In this document: positions 10,539 to 22,211 of the stretch, piece after piece | Position numbering within the stretch: position 1 is the first letter of the stretch | How the letters are laid out: the number at the start of each line of letters is the position of its first letter | NCBI RefSeq assembly: GCF_008831285.2 | Contig: NC_045145.1 | Span: forward strand, 18,412,802 to 18,476,801 | Origin: Nymphaea colorata | Taxonomy: Eukaryota; Streptophyta; Magnoliopsida; Nymphaeales; Nymphaeaceae | Length of the DNA stretch: 64,000 bases | Direction: 5' to 3' | Notes under the pieces: generated by a model | Database searches by the model: none | Told to the model about the DNA's origin: nothing | Seen by the model: the letters and a program-made list of their open reading frames with translations, nothing else | Translations under genes and position numbers: made by a program

Positions 10539-13419
10539 TGTCACGACCCAATTTTTGACACCAAAAATTTTCTTTTATTTCTATAACAGCGGAAGCAATA
10601 TTGAGTCATGACCAGAACATAAGACATTGTTTTATTTCAATAATAAAATACTTGGACCCAAACAAAAATAACCACAAATCTCCAAAACCGACACAGTGCT
10701 CAAAATGCCAATGTCCGTTCATCACAAGACTGAGGTCGTCGCTCCAAAGTCAAACTCTATCAAGGACTACCTGTAGAAATAAAAAGAAGGGTCAGAATTC
10801 CTCTGAGTATGAGAGAATCCAGCCATGAATGAAACATGACCCAAAATAATGTTTAGTTTCGTAAAACAATTCCAAAAAGGTCTTATGAACTACAACCATA
10901 GGTTTTCTAAAACTTAACACATATCACATCATCAAAGACAGAACGAGATGTGCACAACCTCCAAAATTTCGTAGGTTTTCAACCGTGGTTCTCTGACAAT
11001 ATCATGGTCATCGTGTCGAGCAACAGAAATCCTCGTGGGCACTCACGGGCAGAACAGAACATCTCTTCACCAGGCGATCCAATCGAGGGCACCTGCAGTG
11101 AAGCCTCCTGAGATATCCCAGATCACCGCTGCAGCAGCATGGTCTCTCTATGAACCCGGGTGGAGAGACCAGGAGTCTCGCTCCCAAACAGAAACAGAAC
11201 AGAATCCCGGGTCCTTGTGCCGCCCAATACCCTGTGGGCCCTCCAGTACAGCCAGAGGAGTGTGACCACTACCTCCCGGAACGAAACCAAACACTGAGCA
11301 AAACATAAAGCTCGCACTCGCATAAACCATCGCACAAAGTCCACGTTTCGCCTTCGAATTTCAAAAGTGAGAGTTTCTCTTTACTAGACCTTGTCTAATA
11401 CCCCTCTCAAAAACCGCCCTCAGGCTCGGTTTCCCAAACAAAATAATTGAGTCATTTTAAGTGTTAATTTAATGGCACAAAACACAACAATCACTATTTC
11501 AAAACAAAAACAAGGGGGTTCAACACCCTTTTCCTGAAATTTAAATAATACAAAAGGTACCACAGAGCAATAATGCATAAAATTACGATTCTTCCGTTCA
11601 AATTGCAAATCAATTTATAAAAACCCTCTTTTGATGATTTTAAGAATTCAAAGGGTACTGATTCACAATTTCGGAAGAGTTCTTTGGTTCTTATAGAAAA
11701 TAACTTTTGCAGACCCCTTTTTTGAAGATGTTTTTAGCAAAAACGTTGTGGCATGAATGATTAAAAATTTTAACAGCCTTTTCGTGAATTTTGCTTAAGA
11801 GGTGGACCCGCTTTGTAATTTTTGAGTTTTGATATAAAAGCGAAACCCACTCGTTTTCTTCATTTCTCACCCTCGTTTTCTCTCTCTTCGTAAGGGAGCT
11901 TCTTTTTTTTTTCTCGTTGGCTTTCTCTCTTCACAACAGCACACCTTCCTCGCCCGACGGTGGATCTTCCTCCTTGTTCAAAAGGGGGAAACAAACCAGA
12001 GAGAGAGGAGCGCCTTCCTCTCGCGAGCTCCAACGCTCGGGTCCTATGGCGCCGCCCACCGACCGTCCGACATTTCCCTCCCCCAATCGCCGCTTCCTCT
12101 GCCCTCATTTTGCACCAGCGTGGGGAAGGCAGTCTACCCAAAAGCCGATGCTTCAATGGCGTCGCTCTTAGCCTCCACCTTCGCTGCGACGGGGATGAAC
12201 CATCAACGAAGAGAAACGGTAGGAGGAGGACGCTGCGTTTCACCATTACTCAACCAGCATGAGGAACAATGGCTGGTTTTCCAATTGGGTGGGCGATTGC
12301 CTCTATTCGTTGGCAAACCCATTGTGTTTCCTTCCTTTCCTCATTTCTGTATGTTGGTTTTTCCCTTGCTGTATGTCGAGCAGAGCAGGCGTTGCCCTCT
12401 GTCGACGTCGTTCTGGACAATAGAGTCTTCCCACTGACATTCTATATATCAAATTCCATGGTCAAACCCTCCGTGAGGTTTCTGTATATAAATTTTATTG
12501 AAGTTGGTTTGATTTCTCTAACGTCTCCTTCATCTCAGAGATATCTGCTATGTTACTCTAGTCTTGATTTCTCATGAATGAAATAACTACAAGAAGAAAC
12601 AACGTAGCAACATAGAACGACATGCTTCACCTTCATACCTAGCATGCTCTCTTTTAAAAAAAAAAAAATCAGAAAAGAGAAACAACATCACATGAACATC
12701 CGAGAGGTTCCAAAACCTAACAAAGACTAACATGCCTCCGGTCATAACTTTCATGCGGTTTGGTCAAATCCTTGAACGAAGCCCATAACATAGAAATTCA
12801 TACTCAGTTTTAGGGTTGGTGGCAGCTTTGTTTTCTCACGGATGAACATAAGTAGCATACGTACAGAAAACCGAGAGTTTTTTAAAAAAAAAACTCAAAA
12901 TACAAAGGCTTCATGTTACGTTTATGACTGAAATTTCCCTACATGGATTCATCTTCTAAGTATATATGTATCCATAAGAGATCAAAATACATGGCTTCAT
13001 GCTTCAATCATGGTTGAAAATCTCCATACCTTTTAATCGAGATTGATTTCCAGCAGCAACCCCTTTTTGCTTCTCGTTCCTTTCTCGCAGCCATCAGCAC
13101 AAATGAGGATTTCTTCCTCACCTTCTTCCTCTTTCTCTCAAAGTTTTTGCCGTTGAGCCTTTTCCTCTATGAATGCAGTAAAAAAAGATGATCATTTTCT
13201 GAAACATGGGGTTTAATAACCCTCTACAGGCCTTCCTAATTGTCATACGTTTTTTTCTTTTCAGTTTCTCACAAGAAAGAAAACGGCCTCTTGATTCCTT
13301 TCTCATTCCTTTAATTCTTTTCAGTTAGAAAATCATTCGTTCTTTCCATATTATTCCTGTTATAATGAAAATGGGTAGTTTCAAAAGAATACGGAAGGAT
13401 TAACGTCGTGGTTTTTACA
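10539..13419 (+). mobile_element. Nested TG...CA element, probably a solo LTR of a different retrotransposon
   Basis: This 2,881-bp block starts TGTCACGACCC and ends GTTTTTACA, giving TGT...ACA termini. It is flanked by perfect 5-bp direct repeats TTGGG at 10534–10538 and 13420–13424, the usual target-site size for LTR elements. It separates the copia PBS from the copia gag start at 13481, which normally lie close together. It has a promoter-like TATATAAAAG-type box at about 11831–11840 followed by a pyrimidine-rich stretch, as expected of a U3/R/U5 LTR. No gag or pol motif is visible inside, so a solo LTR left by recombination is the simplest reading. A large non-autonomous element is the alternative. 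Confidence 0.7.
11831..11840 (+). promoter_or_regulatory. TATA-like box inside the nested LTR
   Basis: GATATAAAAG lies about 1.3 kb into the nested element, followed after about 30 bp by a pyrimidine-rich transcribed-leader-like stretch (TTCTTCATTTCTCACCC). This fits the U3/R junction of an LTR. Confidence 0.45.
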
Positions 13420-13480
13420 TTGGGTGTATCAACCATCATTAGTACCGGTTCTTCTCCATTCTTGGCTATGCTGATTTGCA

Positions 13481-14520
13481 ATGACAACTCCAACTAATTC
13501 TACATCATCCATAGAGGTAGAAAAGCAAAATCCGACGTTAACTGAGGGACCGGAGAATCTGAATGAAATGATCAATCCTTTTTCATCCACCACTCAGATA
13601 ATCCAGGTGAGTTCTTGTTTCTCAACCCTTGGCTGAATCAAATTCAAAACGGAGTAGATTGATCATTGTGGCATTAATTGCAATAACAAGTTGGGTTTTG
13701 TAGATGGTTCATTCATAGAACCAAATACTAATTTTCTTGAACATATTTGTTGGAAAAGATGTAACACGATGGTCCTCATGGATCATCAATGCCCTGTCAA
13801 AAGAAATCATTGATAGTGTCATATATGCTACCTCCGCTAGAGAGGTGTTGTTGGATTTGCATAACAGATTTACATAAAGCACAACTCCACAAAAATTTCA
13901 AATTAGAACTATGATAAACAGGCATGTACAAGACTCCCATTTTGTGACAACATATTATACGAAACTCAAAGCCTTATGGGATGAGCTGGCCTCCTATGAC
14001 CCACCACCTGTTTGTTCTTGTGGAGCAATAAAAAAAATTGTTGAGCAACAACAAAAAGAAAGGGACATACAATTTCTTATGGGTTTGAATGAGACGTACA
14101 ATGGAATTAGAGGCTAAATATTGTTCATTGATCCATTGCCCTCCATTGGGAAAGTATATTCATTAATATTGCAGGAGGTAAAACAGAGGGAGGCTTGTCT
14201 TCTTCCCTCTACTGACCAACACATTAGTCTAGCTGCTAGTTCAGGTCCATCGGGTGCTAATCAATATCGTGGTAGTATGCTCATATTGTCAAGTTTCTGG
14301 TCACTCAAAAAAAAACTGTTGCTATAAACTGCATGGGTATCCAAAGAATGGTAAAAATTCTAGAACTAAGGGAGATAAGGTGCAAGTGGATAAGTCGGTT
14401 AGTGCAGATAAGAATACTAAAGTTGTGTTTTTTGGCTCCGTCTATTACCAATGCGACTCAAGTTTCTGCTGCCACAACACCTGAATTTTGTTGTTTCTTC
14501 ATTCCCCATGGAGAAGTATA
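13481..14520 (+). pseudogene. copia gag remnant
   Basis: The start ATG at 13481 begins MTTPTNSTSS and runs into a stop within about 45 codons. After frame changes come typical copia gag segments: NKLGFVDGS and WKRCNTMV near 13690–13770, then a run with DSHFVTTYYTKLKALWDEL, QFLMGLNETYNGIRG and a CCHC zinc knuckle (C-SY-C-QVSG-H-SKKN-C) at about 14278–14320. Multiple stops and shifts make it non-functional. Confidence 0.8.
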
Positions 14521-14599
14521 AACAACTTGTCTAACTACTTAAAGAAAAACATTCTCATTCTCATAAGAGCTTTGCAGGTATATCAACTTCTTTAAGAAA

Positions 14600-14880
14600 T
14601 TAAGGGACATCTGAGTCATTGATAGTGGTGCAAGTGACCATTTGACGCCTGCTCTTTCATTCTTGTCTAATGTTGTTAAACTCAGAGTGCCATTTCCGAT
14701 TTGATTGCCTAATGATAAAGTTGTTTTTACTATCCATAGGGGACATGTATTATTCTCCTAATTTAACTCTGGTTGATGTTATGTATGTCTTTGTGTTCAA
14801 GTTTAATCTTTTATCAGTCAGTCAATCAATTAAATCAGCAAACCTTCAGCTAACTTTTAGTTCATCTGCTTGTCTTCTGT
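14600..14880 (+). pseudogene. copia protease remnant
   Basis: The aspartic protease signature IDSGASDHLTP is encoded at about 14618–14650, followed by a region that resembles the LLSVSQ segment of copia polyproteins (FNLLSVSQSIKSANLQ at about 14800–14850). The frame is broken on both sides. Confidence 0.7.
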
Positions 14881-15119
14881 AGGACCTAACGTCCAGGATG
14901 AGGATTGGAGTTAGTGAACTTAGAGATGGCCTATGCTGCATTTCAAGTCTCTGTTTTACATTGTTGGCATATTATTCGACAAGCACAGACTTCAAATCAG
15001 TAATACCTCACATCAGTTTAGAATCTAAATTTCCTGTTTCTGCTTATACCACTGGTATGAACTTTGAATCAGAATCAAAAACACTTTCTTCTACTACAAA
15101 AACCACTTTAAGTGACAAA

Positions 15120-15405
15120 TGTTGATAATTCTTCTTCATCTAGAAATAAATATATTTTCTACATATTGTCATGAAATTAAATTTTCATATTGTCTATGTG
15201 AAGTGTGGGTTATGGCAAAACAAACAAGAATTCTTTTTGATGCAAGCAAAATTTCAACATCAATTGAGCTTGTTCATTGCGACATATGGAGACTATATTC
15301 TCAATCTTCATTGTCTGGTGCTCATTACTTCCTTGAGTCTAGTGGACGATTTGACTGGAACTACTTGGGTCTTTCTTATGAGACATAAAAGTGAGACCAA
15401 ACATT
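15120..15405 (+). pseudogene. copia integrase remnant, N-terminal part only
   Basis: Encodes a split version of the integrase start, with CEVWVMAKQTR, ELVHCDIW, SSLSGAHYF and, after a one-base shift, DDLTGTTWVFLMRHKSETK. It then passes within a few codons into the reverse-transcriptase part. Most of the integrase catalytic core and the polyprotein linker are therefore deleted at about 15405–15420. Confidence 0.75.
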
Positions 15406-15419
15406 TGCTCAAATATTCT

Positions 15420-16230
15420 TGTTGGAAGCGAGTCTATATAATTGCTGGAAGGATGCTATGGCAACAGAGATAAGAGTCTTGGAGCATAATGGTACATGGA
15501 TGCTCCATGACCCAACGGAATGACACTCCTTGGCTGCAAATAGGTGTATAAAACAAAATACAGGGCTGATGGATAGGTTGCCAAAGGACATTCACAAATA
15601 GAGGGGTTGCACTTTCATGAAACTTTTGCTTCAGTTGCTAAAAATGATGACAATAAGATGTCTTTTATCAATTGTAGGAAAGAAAAGTTGGCTCCTTCAA
15701 CAAATGAATGTGCATAATGCTTTTTTGCACAGCGATTTAGAGGAGATTGTTTATATGGCATTGCCACAAAGGGGAGACACGCACATGTAAATTGAACAAG
15801 TCTCTACACGTATATGTAAATTGAATAAGTCTCTCTGTGGGTTACGATAGGCACCCAGAAATTGGTTTCACAAGTCCTCAGTTGCACTAGAAAAATATGG
15901 TTTCAAGCAGTCCAAAGCTGATTACTCTCTTTTCACATGATGCAAAGGTAAAATTTTATGTCATTTTTGTTTATGTTGATGATCTGTCATTCTTGTTTAT
16001 GTTGATGATCTAGTCATTGCAGGAAATGACCAAGATTTTGTGCATGGGTTAAAGAAATACCTTAACTCGGTTTTTCACATGAAAGACTTGGGTGATCTGA
16101 AATGTTTTTTAGGCATTGAGTTGTCTCGCTCAAAGGAGGGAATTTTCTTTCACAAAGGAAATACTGCTTGGAGATTTTAGAAGAAGTCGGATGTCTCAAT
16201 CCTCGTCCAACAGAAACAAACACGGAGCAG
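15420..16230 (+). pseudogene. copia reverse transcriptase remnant
   Basis: Recognisable RT blocks in several frames include LEHNGTWMLHDP, WLLQQMNVHNAFLH, DLEEIVYMALP, LEKYGFKQSKADYSLF, the catalytic-box text VYVDDL and LKKYLNSVFHMKDLGDLKCFLGIE. The stretch encoding the YVDD box is duplicated in tandem (about 15967–15992 and 15993–16019), which disrupts the active-site region. Numerous stops. Confidence 0.82.
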
Positions 16231-16439
16231 CAAAGTTACCTTAACGTGATGAAGAAGTTTTAAAGGACTCAAAAGTTCATAGGCGCCTAGTCAGTAGACT
16301 CATTTACTTGACCATATCAAGACCAGATTTTTTATTTGTTGTTAATACTCTCAGCAGATTTCTACAAAAACCTCACTCTAGTCATCTTGCAGCAGCTATG
16401 AAAGTCGCTCGCTTCGTAAAACAAAATCCAGGTATGGGT

Positions 16440-16945
16440 ATTATGTTGTCATCTAGCAGATATTCAGTTAAAGGCCTTTTGTGACGTTGATTGGGGAGCA
16501 TGACATGAGACCAGAAGATCTATTACAGGCTATTGCATTTATATTAGCCAAAACTTGACTTCATGGAAGATAAAAAAACAACCTACAATTTCTAGATCAA
16601 CTGCTGAGCCTAAGTACTGAGCCTTGACAGATGTTTCTTGCAAAGTTTTTTTTGGCTAAAACCATTACTTTTTTATCTCAAGGTGAATCATATTACACCT
16701 GCCAAAATCTATTACGATAATAAGGCAGCTATACATATTGCCAGTTTTTCATGAGCGTACCAAACATATTGAAATTGATTGTCACCTTGTTCACGACTGC
16801 AACAAAGGCATGAATAGTTGTAGCAGAACATGTTTCCTCAACAAGTCAAGCGGTTGATATTTTCACCAAAATCACGAAAGCATTGGGAAAGAAACAATTC
16901 CAATTGTTTGTTGGAATGGGTCTATAATCAATGTACACACCAGTT
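16440..16945 (+). pseudogene. copia RNase H remnant and pol C-terminus
   Basis: Reads KAFCDVDWGA, then after a stop [33 protein letters not shown], and later TKHIEIDCHLVHD and a tail ending near NVHTSL. This is the standard RNase H and C-terminal tail of copia pol, with stops and frame changes. The polypurine tract follows directly. Confidence 0.8.
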
Positions 16946-16954
16946 TGAGGGGAG

Positions 16955-17295
16955 CGTTGAGATTCATATCCAAACAAAGCCTAGATCCATATACAAATGA
17001 ATTCTTTAGAAGCTTCAATTTAACTTCGGGCATACGTCAAAATCGTCCCATATGTGATCATTATATTGAACAAAAATTTGCTGAGCTGTAAAGATTGTAA
17101 CAACTTGTATACATGTGGCACAAGATATTTATCAAGTTGTACATATACCCATTCTTGATAGAGAAATAAAGCACGCAGTCTTCTTCTCACTCATTTTGCT
17201 CTTCAACTCTCCTTGTTTTTACTAAACCATATTTTATCCTCTGCGTCATTTTTCATCATACTACCATTTTTCTCTTTGAGCTTGTGTTTCTTACA
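16955..17295 (+). repeat. Right LTR of the copia element
   Basis: Starts just after the purine tract (GTTGAGATTCATATCC) and ends TTTCTTACA. It is the direct-repeat partner of 10152–10506. The two LTRs differ at many positions by eye, which implies an old insertion. Confidence 0.82.
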
Positions 17296-17889
17296 TTTTT
17301 TTATAAATAAGTGAAGAAGTCGAATATAAAATAACTGTTGATTTTCTTACAATCCACCGCGAGAAACTGTTGGCTCTGCAGATCAGTTTTCAAATGGAAA
17401 CAAAGTTACTTGTTGACTTTTTACAAGAACTGATAACAAAAAATTGACTTGGAAGTTCACAAGGACAAAAAGGTTTAGTGCTCATTCTGTACCTTTATTT
17501 CTGTTCCACATCTGCCGCACTTAGTACAAGGCAATTCTATTCTTGTCGAGCAGTCACCAAAAGTTTTCCGCTTCGGTGGTTCCTTCTGCAAGAGTGCCTC
17601 CTATATCGGGAATGGAAATTACTTCCAAATACAAGTTTTGCCTTGATTTTGTGGGCCCTCACCTTGTCTCAATCGAAACACGCATGAAATTTCCTCCTGT
17701 AAAACATTTTTCTTTCATGCTTGTTGAATGAGGAAGATTGGGCCTTTTGGAAGAAATAAACTCCTTTCCAAACATGCACAAATTGTCCGGGTGAAACTTA
17801 CGGACTTCGCATGCAAGTAAAACGGTATGGAGGTCTGAGTTAAAGTTTTCCTCTTCAGGTTGAATCCCAGGGAAGTGCAATTGCAGCCT
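17296..17889. other. Spacer between the copia element and mTERF copy 3
   Basis: I see nothing recognisable here. It is AT-rich, and its short open frames on both strands have no family features. It may be the original 5' flank of the third mTERF copy, but I could not align it by eye with the flanks of copies 1 or 2. Confidence 0.4.
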
Positions 17890-18680
17890 CCAATTTCGAC
17901 CCCTACCGTCCATGAAAACGACCCATCTTTCTCTCCTTCTTTGGCAATTGGCATCTCCTAACACCTGCCCATCATCAGCAATGGTGGATTGCCTCACAAG
18001 CTGATTCCACTTCCGTTCGTGAGCTGATCACAGCCATATGCAGAAGGTAACGAAGCAGAGTTAGAGCTGCAAAGGCCAGGAGTGTAATAGATTTCTGAGA
18101 GAGCGATTTTACAAATGGCCACATCAAGAAATGCATCACTCCCTATCCTGCGCCGCTATGGTGGAAGCTAGAGGAGACGGATCAGACGGTCGTGCTCGGG
18201 ATGAGGGCCTTCCTCGATTGCCTCTGTGGCCCTGGTACTGATTCGCACATTAGCTGCAAGTATCGTTTTTCTGCGCGGAAGCCTGGAGAAGGGGATAGTG
18301 CCATGGTGAGTGATATCAGAAGCCCCCATGTCCGACGAAGGGTTGGTAGTCAAGTTCATCAAGCGTTTCTTCATCACCTCATGTTTCCTGTAGAAAAGGA
18401 CGGTGACCAACTCACCGCCGGCTGCAGGCCTTGAAGCCGAGCTCGGTCGAGGAATTGGCCAGGAAGACCGACGATTACGCCGGTTTCTCAATTGCCCACT
18501 TCCTGAAGATCTACCGCAAGCTCTGTGAAGAAGAAATTGGAGCTCTTGGTGAAGGAACTTGGCTTTTAGAAATTGCGGCAGTCCCCAATCTCTTGACGAT
18601 CAATTCGGAGAGAAGAATCTTTCCTGGTGCATTGTGATCAGGATGTTGGATTCCTGCAAGCTTCTCTGGCAGAGCACAAG
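17890..18680 (+). pseudogene. mTERF-family pseudogene, cluster copy 3 (heavily decayed)
   Basis: Nucleotide similarity to copies 1 and 2 is clear although no long frame remains. The leader AATTTCGACCCC...CCATGAA, the ATGGTGGATTGCCTCACAAG block at 17982, and AGTGTAATAGATTTCTGAGAGAGCG at 18087 (now with a stop in the former FRES motif) all match. GGGCCTTCCTCGATTG at 18203, TCAAGCGTTTCTTC at 18358 and a late segment coding LLEIAAVPNLLTINSERRIFPGA and VIRMLDS at 18565–18655 also match. Large parts of the middle are deleted, and the C-terminal block is not recognisable. Confidence 0.8.
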
Positions 18681-19673
18681 TTCGCCCCTCTCTGGGTTGG
18701 TGTTCTTACATGACATGGCAGCGCATAACTCGAGCCAACCCTTGAGAAGAACAACCTGGCATTCAACAATCAACATTTTTTCATCAACGTATCTAGATGA
18801 GATCCATGGCACCAAGGATGAGCTTTTTTCTTCTTTTCAGGGTGCAGTTCACCCGAGGCAATCGATAATTCAATTTCCTTCATTAGATAAAGTAATTGAC
18901 TCCATCCATGTGTAATAGGATAGTGGTTTGGAAACTATTGAAATGATTTTAGATATATTGGGGCTTTGGACATATATTGAATTTGTTTCATTTTTAAGAT
19001 CATTAGGTTAAATGAATGATTAAATCAAAATTTTCTTTCTAAATTGAATTTGACCCAGTTCATACAATTTGGGTAGGGCGGGTACAGATCAGATTGTGCT
19101 TACTGTAATTTCAGGCCTCACTTTCATCGACGTCCTGTGCACCTGACATCAGAATGTTAAAGTTTATATTTGGGTTGGGCATCTAATTCAGATCGAAATT
19201 TTGAGTTGGTAGGAAGAACATGTGAAAATTTGATCCGGTTTGATATCAAGATGAGGTTTCGGGTCTGAACTTTTTGATTCCAAACCAGGTAAAACCCAAA
19301 GACAGTCTGGTTGAAACTTCCAATTAGTCCACATATCTAACCTCAATTGGATATGTGTCCATATCTTGTTGGATCTGGATTTTCTGAGTCCAATTATTTG
19401 GCTTGAACGAATTTGACCCGATTGGATTCCGGAACCGACTAATTTGGGTATCCATATTCGTCCCGTCTTCTAATCCCGGACGCGACTCAGGGCCTGATGA
19501 ACTGCTGATGCCTGAAGCTGAAAAATTGCCTCTTCGATTCTGTCGACTTACTTTTCGTTTCTTCTCAGAGTCTGGATTGCTTCCTCTTCTTCTTCTCTGC
19601 GCTGGCTTGTGGTGGTCATTTTAGTTTTATCTATCTTGCTTTTTATTCCATCAGTGTGTTGTTCTTGCTTCTT
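18681..19673. other. Spacer before mTERF copy 4
   Basis: No gene seen. 19020–19450 is rich in short ACCCG/GGGT, GGATC and CCAATT motifs like those of plant non-coding repeat remnants. A similar GGATCCGATT-rich stretch lies at 30180–30320. 19550–19673 resembles 22120–22211, the leader of copy 5, so copies 4 and 5 share their 5' region. Confidence 0.45.
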
Positions 19674-20900
19674 ATGGTGCCTTGGAAATTGGGCGTGATG
19701 AAGCTCATTCTGCAGCTTCCTGCATCCAGAAGTTTGAAGAAGCCCATTATTATTTTTGCACTTTATAGATGTTGGCAGCGGTCTTTCTCCACCAGCACCA
19801 TCCATGAAGGTGACCATTCTTCTTCTTCAGCTCATCGAAAGAAGAAGAACCGATCAATGGAGATGATGGATTACCTCGTAAACTCATGTGGGTTGCCTTC
19901 TGAAGAGGCTTCCGACGTGTGCAGTAAGCTAAGTAGTTTTGCTAACGTTCGGAACGCAGAGAAAGTTATCAGTTTCTTGAAAGAAAGTGAATTTGCAGAC
20001 GCCGAAATCAGGAAAACGATCAATGCCTGCCCTCATTTTCTGTCGTCAAGTTTGGAGAAGACTCTAATCCCGAAGATTAGGGCTTTTCAGGATTCGGGCC
20101 TCTCTGGCCCTCACCTCGCACGCCTCGTGGCTTCCAATCCACTCGTCCTTAGCATGAGCCTCACGAAGAAAATCGGCCCCATCATTGGGTTCTTTACGTC
20201 CTTTCTTCGAGATAAAGAGGACGTGGCCAGGGGAATCAGGCGATTCTTCTCAAGATTCTTCAGTAGCCATGATATTGTCAGGAAAATGGCAATCAATCTA
20301 GCGGCTCTGAGGAGTCGAGGGGTCACCGACCAGTCATTGGCGAAACTTCTGGTAACGAGGCCCACGCTTTTCGCTCTAAAGCTCGCCTCTGTCGTGGCAA
20401 TGGCGGACAGAGCCCATGAATTGGTGTTTGATTACAGTTCTACTCAGTTTCACCGGGCGCTCTTTGTCGTCTCATCGATGAATAAGTCTATATGGGACGC
20501 CAAGGTGGACATCTTGAAGAGCAATGGTTGGAATCAAGATGAGATAATGTTAGCACTTAAAAAGGAACCCTCATTCATGAAGCTGTCCACAAGCAATCTG
20601 CAGGAGAAATTGCATTTCTTTATGAATGTTCGTAAATACAAGCCTTCAGAACTCGCGATGGCTCCAACGATCTTGATGTTCAGCATGGAGAAGAGAATTA
20701 TTCCTCGGAGTACTGTGATCGACATGTTGAATTCTGCGAATATTTTTAAGAAAAACCGTAATTTGTTGAAGGTTTTGCAGAAGAAAGAGAAGGTATTCTA
20801 TGAAGAATACGTGCTCAAGTACATGGATGAATGTCCAGACGTGCTTCAGGCTTACCGAAGCCACATGAAGGCCATTTATGGTACAGAATTTTTATCTTGA
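19674..20900 (+). CDS. mTERF-family protein, cluster copy 4 (intact)
   Basis: Single-exon open gene of 408 aa. The basic, hydroxyl-rich N-terminus (about residues 9–50, with ALYRCWQRSFSTSTIHEG) fits an organelle transit peptide. Family blocks follow in order: MMDYLVNSCGLPSEEA, ISFLKESEFADAEIRKTI, LEKTLIPKIRAFQDSGLSG, MAINLAALRSRGVTD, FSMEKRIIPRSTVID and FYEEYVLKYMDECPDVLQAY. I took the first in-frame ATG (19674). The ATG at 19698 gives 400 aa and aligns slightly better with the start of copy 1. An upstream GTG at 19656 is not a likely plant start. The protein is clearly diverged from copy 1 and is nearest to the decayed copy 5. The function in organelle gene expression is inferred from the family. 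Confidence 0.88.
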   Translation: MVPWKLGVMKLILQLPASRSLKKPIIIFALYRCWQRSFSTSTIHEGDHSSSSAHRKKKNRSMEMMDYLVNSCGLPSEEASDVCSKLSSFANVRNAEKVISFLKESEFADAEIRKTINACPHFLSSSLEKTLIPKIRAFQDSGLSGPHLARLVASNPLVLSMSLTKKIGPIIGFFTSFLRDKEDVARGIRRFFSRFFSSHDIVRKMAINLAALRSRGVTDQSLAKLLVTRPTLFALKLASVVAMADRAHELVFDYSSTQFHRALFVVSSMNKSIWDAKVDILKSNGWNQDEIMLALKKEPSFMKLSTSNLQEKLHFFMNVRKYKPSELAMAPTILMFSMEKRIIPRSTVIDMLNSANIFKKNRNLLKVLQKKEKVFYEEYVLKYMDECPDVLQAYRSHMKAIYGTEFLS

Positions 20901-22211
20901 CGACAGAGACAGCGACAGAGTTTCAAATTGCTATATCTGCTTTCTGGCTTGTTGCAGCATTCTCCATCTTTATGCCAGATGAAGTTTGTAAGTGTAACTT
21001 TGGTATACTCAGATTCTTGAAATTGGTTGTCAGCTAAAACGTAGGTTGTCTCCTGTTACTGAGCTATCTATGTATTGGAGGAAAATGGCTCGTAACCTGA
21101 ATTCGTGTCGGACCAGTTTGCGCTGTTGAAGAGTAGTCCTCTGTACATGAGAATCGAAGTATGTCATTGGCTTCTATTTTTGCTCAAATTTTTGTTTCTG
21201 CATTATAAGTCGTCAGTTGAATGAGGAAGAAAAATTTCTTTTCTGTTCTAACATTTGCATTTTGCAGACTCTTATCAACTTTTCTTTTTCCCATTACTGT
21301 TCTACCAGTAAGAAATGAAGGTTGTGCACGTCATTTTATGTCTAATCACTAACCTTGTTACCTGCATTGATGTTTATAAGAATTATGGTCCCCTGCTGAT
21401 GATGGTAACAGTCTCAATTATACACAAATTCATCCAAATGTTTCTTAGACTGCAATTGAGAATGTCAACCTTTGGGCTCCATATATCTGAAATTTAAGTT
21501 AAATTGTCATATATTATATTCGTATAATATGCGATCTATGGTTCAATTCGTTTTCCAAGAACCCTTGGAAGATCATATCACGCAAATAGACCTCCATCAT
21601 GAGATATAAACTCTATGAGTGAACCCAGATTCTTGTAAGCACCATTCACCTTTGAGACTTCAATGTGCAAGTTTGAAACTTAAGGTCTTCGCTTCAACGC
21701 CATATCATCTGCTCTTCACCTGTTGTGATGATTATCCAATTTGATTTCAATAAAAAGGTTTATATCTGGGCTTTTTAGTATGGAAAAACCTTACCGTTCC
21801 CTCCGGACTTCACTCACAAATCATGCAGCAAGCGCAACCCACCCATGCAAAGCTCATGGCATGAATGGATACGTTTGCGAAGTTTGAACTTGTTGGAAGT
21901 AGAGTTGCAGTTGGCTTCTTTTCATCCGAAACTCAGATATGTCGTTGGTTCTGGGCATGCATAGGATTCATTTCTTTGTGGGAAAGAAGGTTCCACTATT
22001 TTGTGTTCAAGGTATGTCCGGCCAAGACGTACTCCCGAGGCCTAAGGCCCAAGCAGCAAACACGAAGTTGCTCCTCTAAAAAGAATGGAATGGTTGCAAT
22101 AAATATTGCTTCTTCTCCCTCGACCTTTTCACTCCTTCGTGCTGTTGCTTGTTGGTGGTGGTTCGTTGATCTCTTTCGCATGTTTTTTCTGTTTTGTTCT
22201 TTCTTTTCGTG
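20901..22211. other. Spacer between mTERF copies 4 and 5
   Basis: No gene recognised. 20901–21240 is the 3' flank of copy 4 and has a weak counterpart after copy 5 (23080–23300, sharing text such as ATTCTTGAAATTG and the following lines). This supports a duplication that included flanks. 22100–22211 matches the leader of copy 4. Confidence 0.5.

Larger units (their letters stand above)
10152..17295 (+). mobile_element. Degenerate Ty1/copia LTR retrotransposon with a nested insertion
   Basis: Two diverged direct repeats of about 350 bp, each ending CTTACA, bound gag–protease–integrase–RT–RNase H remnants in Ty1/copia order. A PBS-like TGGTATTATACC follows the left LTR, and a purine tract (GAGGGGAG) precedes the right LTR at about 16947–16954. 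Without the 2.9-kb nested insertion the element is roughly 4.25 kb. It lies immediately downstream of the mTERF copy 2 homology, which ends at about 10155. I could not find a clean target-site duplication. All reading frames carry stops or shifts, so the element is not autonomous. Confidence 0.88.
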
